Shown here piece after piece: positions 7,613 through 11,253 of a stretch of 11,253 bases of DNA. The stretch comes from Armatimonadota bacterium. GTDB lineage: Bacteria; Armatimonadota; Armatimonadia; Armatimonadales; Armatimonadaceae. Numbering within the stretch: the first letter of the stretch is position 1; every line of letters begins with the position of its first letter. Where the stretch lies: positions 1-11,253 of the forward strand of contig JACMIS010000381.1 of assembly GCA_014381035.1 (NCBI GenBank). Reading direction: 5' to 3'. The translations under genes were made by a program, and so were the position numbers. The notes beneath the pieces are model-generated. The model saw nothing but the letters and a program-made list of their open reading frames with translations, had not been told where the DNA came from and ran no database searches.

Positions 7613-8422
7613 TTACGGTTCGATAACAACGGCGGGGCGGGTAAAACGCGACTCGGTCTCGCTCAAATCGGCACGAGAGCCCACGGACGCAGCGATCACT
7701 GCGAGTGCGCTTTCCGGGTCACAGCCATATAAGCCGCTCGCCCAGGCGGGGTTCGCCTCCACAACGGCGAATCCACGCCCCGCGAGAATGCCGACATCCA
7801 GCACTATACCCGAAGGAAGCATGTTCGCCGTGTGGATTAATACATCGGCGGCGAAAGCAAGGGCGTCCGATTGCTCTTCGGGCGGTGCATCCCATTTGCG
7901 GCTCTGCGGATTGTAAACCAGTTCGCCGTGTCGGAAGTAAGGGGACATCGCTTTCGGTTCGCCGTTCAACGCGAAGATGCGGTACTCCACCTCCCATATC
8001 ACCGGTTCGGAAAGAAGGACCGGGAAGTCATCCGGCAGCCCCGGCGTCACGGCAAGCAACGCGACGGGATCGGCGTATACCGCCGCGGGGAATGATTTAT
8101 CCTCGGCAGGCTTGATAAACGTCGGCACGGACACCGTTCGCGCTTCGGTAAGTGTAGTCAGGACAACGTTTCGTTTCCGAAGATCATACGATAATTCGGG
8201 TAGCCAACCGGCAGGCGATTCAAAGAGAGCAAGGTTCAGTGCCGACGCGGCAAGATCGGCAAAAAGAGGGTCACCGTACACCGCAATCGGAGCGCGATAC
8301 CGCATATCGGACGGCAACCGCCAACTCGGCGCGTAAATGACTTCCCATCCAGACCTGACGGCGGCATAATTCAACCGTTCCGTGTCCTCATTCAATCGAG
8401 GGGGCAACAGGAGCGTTGGCAT
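7613..8422 (-). CDS. ATP-grasp domain protein, probably of the R2K clade (DUF4343-like)
   Basis: This 269-residue cytosolic protein has the ATP-grasp signs. FIKPAEDK at 102-109 supplies nucleotide-binding lysines. SEPVIWEVEYRIF at 138-150 contains the acidic residues and Arg148. VLDVGIL at 207-213 and VVEANPAW at 220-227 provide the acidic/Asn metal ligands (Asp209, Glu222, Asn224). The length and the compact N-terminal part fit the short R2K-type ATP-grasp proteins, which are proposed to join amino groups to carboxylates on unknown substrates. It lacks a dedicated substrate domain such as those of RimK or D-Ala ligase. The gene lies 25 bases after the DUF697 gene and 15 before the secreted NTF2-like gene, so it is the enzyme of this operon. 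Its start has no visible Shine-Dalgarno; the leader is T-rich, so translation may depend on coupling. The subfamily is an inference. Confidence 0.8.
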   Translation of the reverse strand: MPTLLLPPRLNEDTERLNYAAVRSGWEVIYAPSWRLPSDMRYRAPIAVYGDPLFADLAASALNLALFESPAGWLPELSYDLRKRNVVLTTLTEARTVSVPTFIKPAEDKSFPAAVYADPVALLAVTPGLPDDFPVLLSEPVIWEVEYRIFALNGEPKAMSPYFRHGELVYNPQSRKWDAPPEEQSDALAFAADVLIHTANMLPSGIVLDVGILAGRGFAVVEANPAWASGLYGCDPESALAVIAASVGSRADLSETESRFTRPAVVIEP

Positions 8423-8447
8423 TGCTACAAAAAAAGAAGTTAAAGCA

Positions 8448-9308
8448 CTAAATCCGCTTTAGTAGTTCGGTCTTCTTCTTCTCGTACTCGTCTTTGGAAA
8501 GCGCACCCGCACGGTACAACTCGTGTAACGAAGCGATCTGCTCCAGCGCGTCGGAAATGGCGACGGGTTCGGTTGGCGGTGCGGAGGACGGAGGTGTAAC
8601 ACTGATCGTCGGGTTGGACGGTGGCGTTTGCGAAACGTCCACTGTCGGCATTTTCAAGCCCGTCGCCTTTTCCGCGGTCGCGGTCACAGTCGCCAGTTTG
8701 ATCCGAAGCGTCTTCGCGAACGAATCCCGGAGCGAGTTGATATCCGGTTCGACACCCTGACGGCACGCTTTGAAATATTGTTTCAGCGCGTCTCCCGCCG
8801 CCCAGCAGACTGAACCGATGATCGGTGCCTGCACCGCGAGCGACGCGATCCATCCGGCGACCGGGATAAACTTCATCAGGCTTGAACCCGCGTAGGTCAA
8901 GCCCAGTATCGAGCCAGTCGTAGTCGCTATCGCCCAACCGATCTGTCGCGCTCGTTTCGTGGAAACGATCACCTGGTACACCCCGGCAAGTTCCGTGGTC
9001 ATCTTCGAGAACGTCGCCGTCACCATCAGCACGTCAAACGGCATCGGCAGAACGTTCCCCGCCGCAGAAACCACGGAATATCCGGCGACAATCCGGTCGG
9101 CGCGTCTATCCAACTCGTCCCAATCTGGTTCAAATTCGGCATAGCCATTCGCATTCATGCGGATACGACCCCCGGGATCATTGTTTTGTTGCGCGTCGCG
9201 GTCGCCATTTTTCTTTGGCTTATCGTTCTCGCCGAACGTAGAGTTCACACGATTTTCAATCTGTTTGCCGAGTATCTTTAGATAGTCGGGAAGGTCTTCC
9301 GGGTTCAT
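8448..9308 (-). CDS. DUF697 membrane protein with C-terminal SHOCT domain
   Basis: This is a 286-residue protein. The first ~60 residues are polar and Asn/Asp/Gly-rich. Residues about 66-190 match the DUF697 pattern: a helix with ADRIVAGYSVVSAAG, then LPMPFDVLMVTA, and the hallmark hydrophobic pair TGSILGLTYAGSSLMKFIPV and GWIASLAVQAPIIGSVCWAAG before KQYFKACRQG. A Pro/Ser/Thr linker follows (about 224-250). The last 30 residues are a SHOCT domain: LEQIASLHELYRAGALSKDE then a Lys-rich helix. DUF697 is usually linked to small GTPases or membrane remodelling, and here no GTPase domain is present. SHOCT is thought to aid oligomerisation or nucleic-acid/protein contacts. AAGGA at 9313-9317 lies 4 bases before the ATG and overlaps the stop codon of the previous gene, 8 bases away, so translation is likely coupled. 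Confidence 0.87.
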   Translation of the reverse strand: MNPEDLPDYLKILGKQIENRVNSTFGENDKPKKNGDRDAQQNNDPGGRIRMNANGYAEFEPDWDELDRRADRIVAGYSVVSAAGNVLPMPFDVLMVTATFSKMTTELAGVYQVIVSTKRARQIGWAIATTTGSILGLTYAGSSLMKFIPVAGWIASLAVQAPIIGSVCWAAGDALKQYFKACRQGVEPDINSLRDSFAKTLRIKLATVTATAEKATGLKMPTVDVSQTPPSNPTISVTPPSSAPPTEPVAISDALEQIASLHELYRAGALSKDEYEKKKTELLKRI

Positions 9309-9316
9309 AATTTCCT

Positions 9317-10429
9317 TTACAGTTTGCCGCGCACGGCGGCATCCAATGCTTCGTTCGCGTTGCGGTCCGCCGCGAGTTTTTTTGCTTCCAGCGTCGTCAC
9401 GAGCGTCACGCTCTCACCCTTTTTGATGGGCTTGACCGGCGACGTGAATTCCCATTCGATATAGGGACTGCCCGCGTCACTGACATAAATCTGCCCCCGT
9501 TCGCCGGGTCGCCACTCAAAGCCTTTGGCACCGGGCGAATCCGCCCGGATCACCAGTATCGTGTCTTGGATCATTCCCGCGATGGCGTCGCCATCAAAGC
9601 CGAGTTTACGTCCCGATTTCGCCTGCGGATCACGGTCCACGGTCAGCGTCACGCCATCCTTGCTACGGCGAATCGACTGAAGCGGCGTTTTATCCCCCAT
9701 GATCCGCCATCCCTCGGCAAGCGTTGTTTCGCCAGGCGGAAGATGAACGACAAGCGAACCGCGCACAAACGGCGTTTGCGTGATCGCCCACGCCCCCACC
9801 GGAAAATCGAAGCCGTCCTCGACGCGTTCCAGGCGGGTTACGGTATACAGTCGTGTTCCCGTCTCCGCTAACGTGATGTCACGAACGATGCGCAGTCCCG
9901 TCTTCGCCAGAACCGCCGATGTCAGGCGAACCGTGTTCGCGCCGATGACGCGTGCGGTTTGCGGGGACTGATCGGCTTCCGGGGGCGGGGGCCAGTTCGC
10001 GTCGCGTTGAAACCAGCGGGGCCAGTCGTCCTGCGGCCACGGCCAAGGCTTGTCACCGCCGAAATTGCGCCAACCGCCGCCCGTATCACCCGCCTTGCCC
10101 AGTTCCGATGGATTATTCCATAGCAAGTTTGCACCGTTTATAAAGCCGTAACGCATGATGCGAGCGATCTGCGGCACGATAATCACCTCGGCGGTCCCGT
10201 TGGTGATCCGGTAGGCATTCTGCCAGCCTTCATAAGGGACTTGTTCGATGGTCACTCGCACGGTCGTTTCATTGGACTGCATGATCGCCGCTGGTTCTGC
10301 CGCCATCACGGGATCATAAATCATTGCTATACTGCTCATGGTTGCTACGGCGACACCAACGCCCCCGATGATGCGCCGCGCCCCGTCTATCGTTCCTGTC
10401 AAAATCGTTTTCCGTCGCGTCGTTGCCAT
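9317..10429 (-). CDS. Secreted DUF4380-like protein (mutarotase-like fold predicted)
   Basis: This protein has 370 residues from ATG 10429. The N terminus is a long signal: basic TTRRKT, a hydrophobic stretch at about 21-38, and a likely cleavage after VMA near 43. The twin Arg makes Tat export possible, but Sec cannot be excluded. The mature part has the DUF4380 pattern: ITNGTAEVIIVPQIARIMRYG, then NLLWNNP, then a Trp/Pro-rich GWRNFGGDKPWPWPQDDWP, and later PVGAWAITQTPF. This family is related to galactose-mutarotase-like sugar-binding folds, and no catalytic residues can be assigned here. It is the first gene of the four-gene operon. An upstream ATG at 10438 and a TTG at 10450 are in frame, but the 10438 ATG overlaps the TACAAT box, so 10429 is the better start. 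Confidence 0.82.
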   Translation of the reverse strand: MATTRRKTILTGTIDGARRIIGGVGVAVATMSSIAMIYDPVMAAEPAAIMQSNETTVRVTIEQVPYEGWQNAYRITNGTAEVIIVPQIARIMRYGFINGANLLWNNPSELGKAGDTGGGWRNFGGDKPWPWPQDDWPRWFQRDANWPPPPEADQSPQTARVIGANTVRLTSAVLAKTGLRIVRDITLAETGTRLYTVTRLERVEDGFDFPVGAWAITQTPFVRGSLVVHLPPGETTLAEGWRIMGDKTPLQSIRRSKDGVTLTVDRDPQAKSGRKLGFDGDAIAGMIQDTILVIRADSPGAKGFEWRPGERGQIYVSDAGSPYIEWEFTSPVKPIKKGESVTLVTTLEAKKLAADRNANEALDAAVRGKL

Positions 10430-10436
10430 AGGTTTC

Positions 10437-10442
10437 ATTGTA
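10437..10442 (-). promoter_or_regulatory. -10 box TACAAT before the four-gene operon
   Basis: On the minus strand TACAAT is followed by seven bases (GAAACCT) and ATG at 10429. The layout matches those at 2711-2716 and 5403-5408. No good -35 is found. It lies in the 137-base gap after the oligopeptidase B gene, where an operon promoter is expected. Confidence 0.5.
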
Positions 10443-10566
10443 CCGCTCAACGGCTATGTTCGGTTCCATTGCCGCCACAGAAGCAGCGGGACCAGAAACA
10501 CCCGCGCCGTGTACGACGCCACATATGCTGGCACGGCATCATTTGCGTTTCTTTACACGGTGCGGA

Positions 10567-11253
10567 TCATGGTCTGGATTCCTCGATTCCCAACACGGAC
10601 AATACGAACGCGTAATCCATGGCGAGTTCCCTCAGGGCGTCGTAGCGTCCCGACGATCCGCCGTGCCCCGCCGCCATGTTTGTATGCAACAAAAGCGGTG
10701 CGTCGTTTGTTTTCAAGGTGCGCAGTTTCGCGGTGTATTTCGCCGGTTCCCAGTACATCACCTGGGAATCGTTGAGCGACGTTCGTAGCAACGTCGGCGG
10801 GTAATCCTTCGCCTCTAGATTCGTGTACGGGCAGTACGTCTTCATATATTCGTACTCGTCCGCGACGTGCGGGTTGCCCCACTCGATATACTCCCCGACA
10901 GTAAGCGGCAGGGATTCATCCAACATTGTGTTGAGCACATCCACGAACGGCACCAGTGATACCACTGCCCTAGCGAGGTCGGGACGCAGATTCGTTACTG
11001 CGCCCATCAACAAACCGCCCGCACTCCCACCGCGAATAGACAGTTTCTCATGCGTCGTGTATTTTTCGGCGACCAGATAATCGGCGCACGCGATGAAGTC
11101 GGTAAACGTATTCATCTTATGTTTCATTTTGCCGTTGTTATGCCAGGGTTTACCGACTTCGCCACCGCCACGAATGTGCCCGATACCGAAGACGAAGCCA
11201 CGATCCAGGAGCGATAGAAGTGACGATTGAAACGTCGCCGGTATCACGATCCC
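10567..11253 (-). CDS. ptrB: Oligopeptidase B, C-terminal catalytic domain (5' end outside window)
   Basis: The 228 visible residues are the alpha/beta-hydrolase end of an S9A prolyl-oligopeptidase family enzyme. The frame is open to the window edge, and GTG at 11247 is internal, not the start. The order matches E. coli PtrB closely: LLDRGFVFGIGHIRGGGEVG, NTFTDFIACADYL, the nucleophile elbow GGSAGG with Ser at 11023-11025, VPFVDVLNTMLDESLPLT, EWGNP, and the catalytic Asp in LNDSQVMYWEPAKY (codon 10768-10770). The catalytic His in AAGHGGSSGR is at codon 10663-10665. The N-terminal beta-propeller lies outside the window. Family members cleave short peptides after Arg or Lys in the cytosol. The 137-base gap to the next gene, with its own -10 box, suggests separate transcription. 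Confidence 0.95.
   Translation of the reverse strand, partial: GIVIPATFQSSLLSLLDRGFVFGIGHIRGGGEVGKPWHNNGKMKHKMNTFTDFIACADYLVAEKYTTHEKLSIRGGSAGGLLMGAVTNLRPDLARAVVSLVPFVDVLNTMLDESLPLTVGEYIEWGNPHVADEYEYMKTYCPYTNLEAKDYPPTLLRTSLNDSQVMYWEPAKYTAKLRTLKTNDAPLLLHTNMAAGHGGSSGRYDALRELAMDYAFVLSVLGIEESRP

Noticed and set aside
10507..10560. 7-bp inverted repeat (CCGTGTA and TACACGG) after oligopeptidase B as a terminator
   Set aside because: The arms are 40 bases apart and there is no T tract. Such a short match may be chance.

Overview
The window is a gene-dense, GC-rich bacterial chromosome segment. It holds nine protein-coding genes: eight on the minus strand and one on the plus strand. Two are cut by the window edges. 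No stretch longer than about 140 bases lacks a gene. I see no rRNA, tRNA, transposase, phage gene or CRISPR array. The host cannot be named from this sequence. Three genes have a -10-like hexamer (TANAAT) only 6-7 bases before the ATG, and there are several secreted proteins of poorly known families. This would fit a soil or environmental bacterium of the Deinococcus/Armatimonadota kind, but that is inference.

Layout from left to right. (1) 1-1816, minus: a long open frame without its 3' end. It encodes a complete phosphohexomutase (phosphomannomutase type) that runs directly into the N terminus of a type I mannose-6-phosphate isomerase, so it looks like a two-enzyme fusion for making mannose 1-phosphate. 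(2) 1891-2643, minus: a small single-pass membrane protein of unknown function, just upstream of the fusion in the same direction. (3) 2723-4150, plus: an M20 zinc dipeptidase of the PepV/Sapep type, transcribed divergently and apparently leaderless. (4) 4165-4207: a strong hairpin between convergent genes. (5) 4272-5396, minus: an exported HExxH metallopeptidase-like protein with a Tat-like signal. Its start codon and -10 box lie inside a 15-bp perfect inverted repeat. (6) 5444-6529, minus: a secreted repeat protein with a Pro/Glu/Thr-rich tail encoded by 24-bp tandem repeats.

(7) 6656-10429, minus: a tight four-gene run, in transcription order a secreted DUF4380-like protein, a DUF697+SHOCT membrane protein, an ATP-grasp protein (R2K-like) and a secreted protein with an NTF2/DUF4878-like tail. 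The gaps are 8, 25 and 15 bases, which indicates one operon of unknown function. (8) 10567-11253, minus: the C-terminal catalytic part of oligopeptidase B.

The points most worth a second look are the mutase-isomerase fusion, the inverted repeat over the metallopeptidase start, the repeated TANAAT-N6/7-ATG arrangement, and the uncharacterised four-gene operon.
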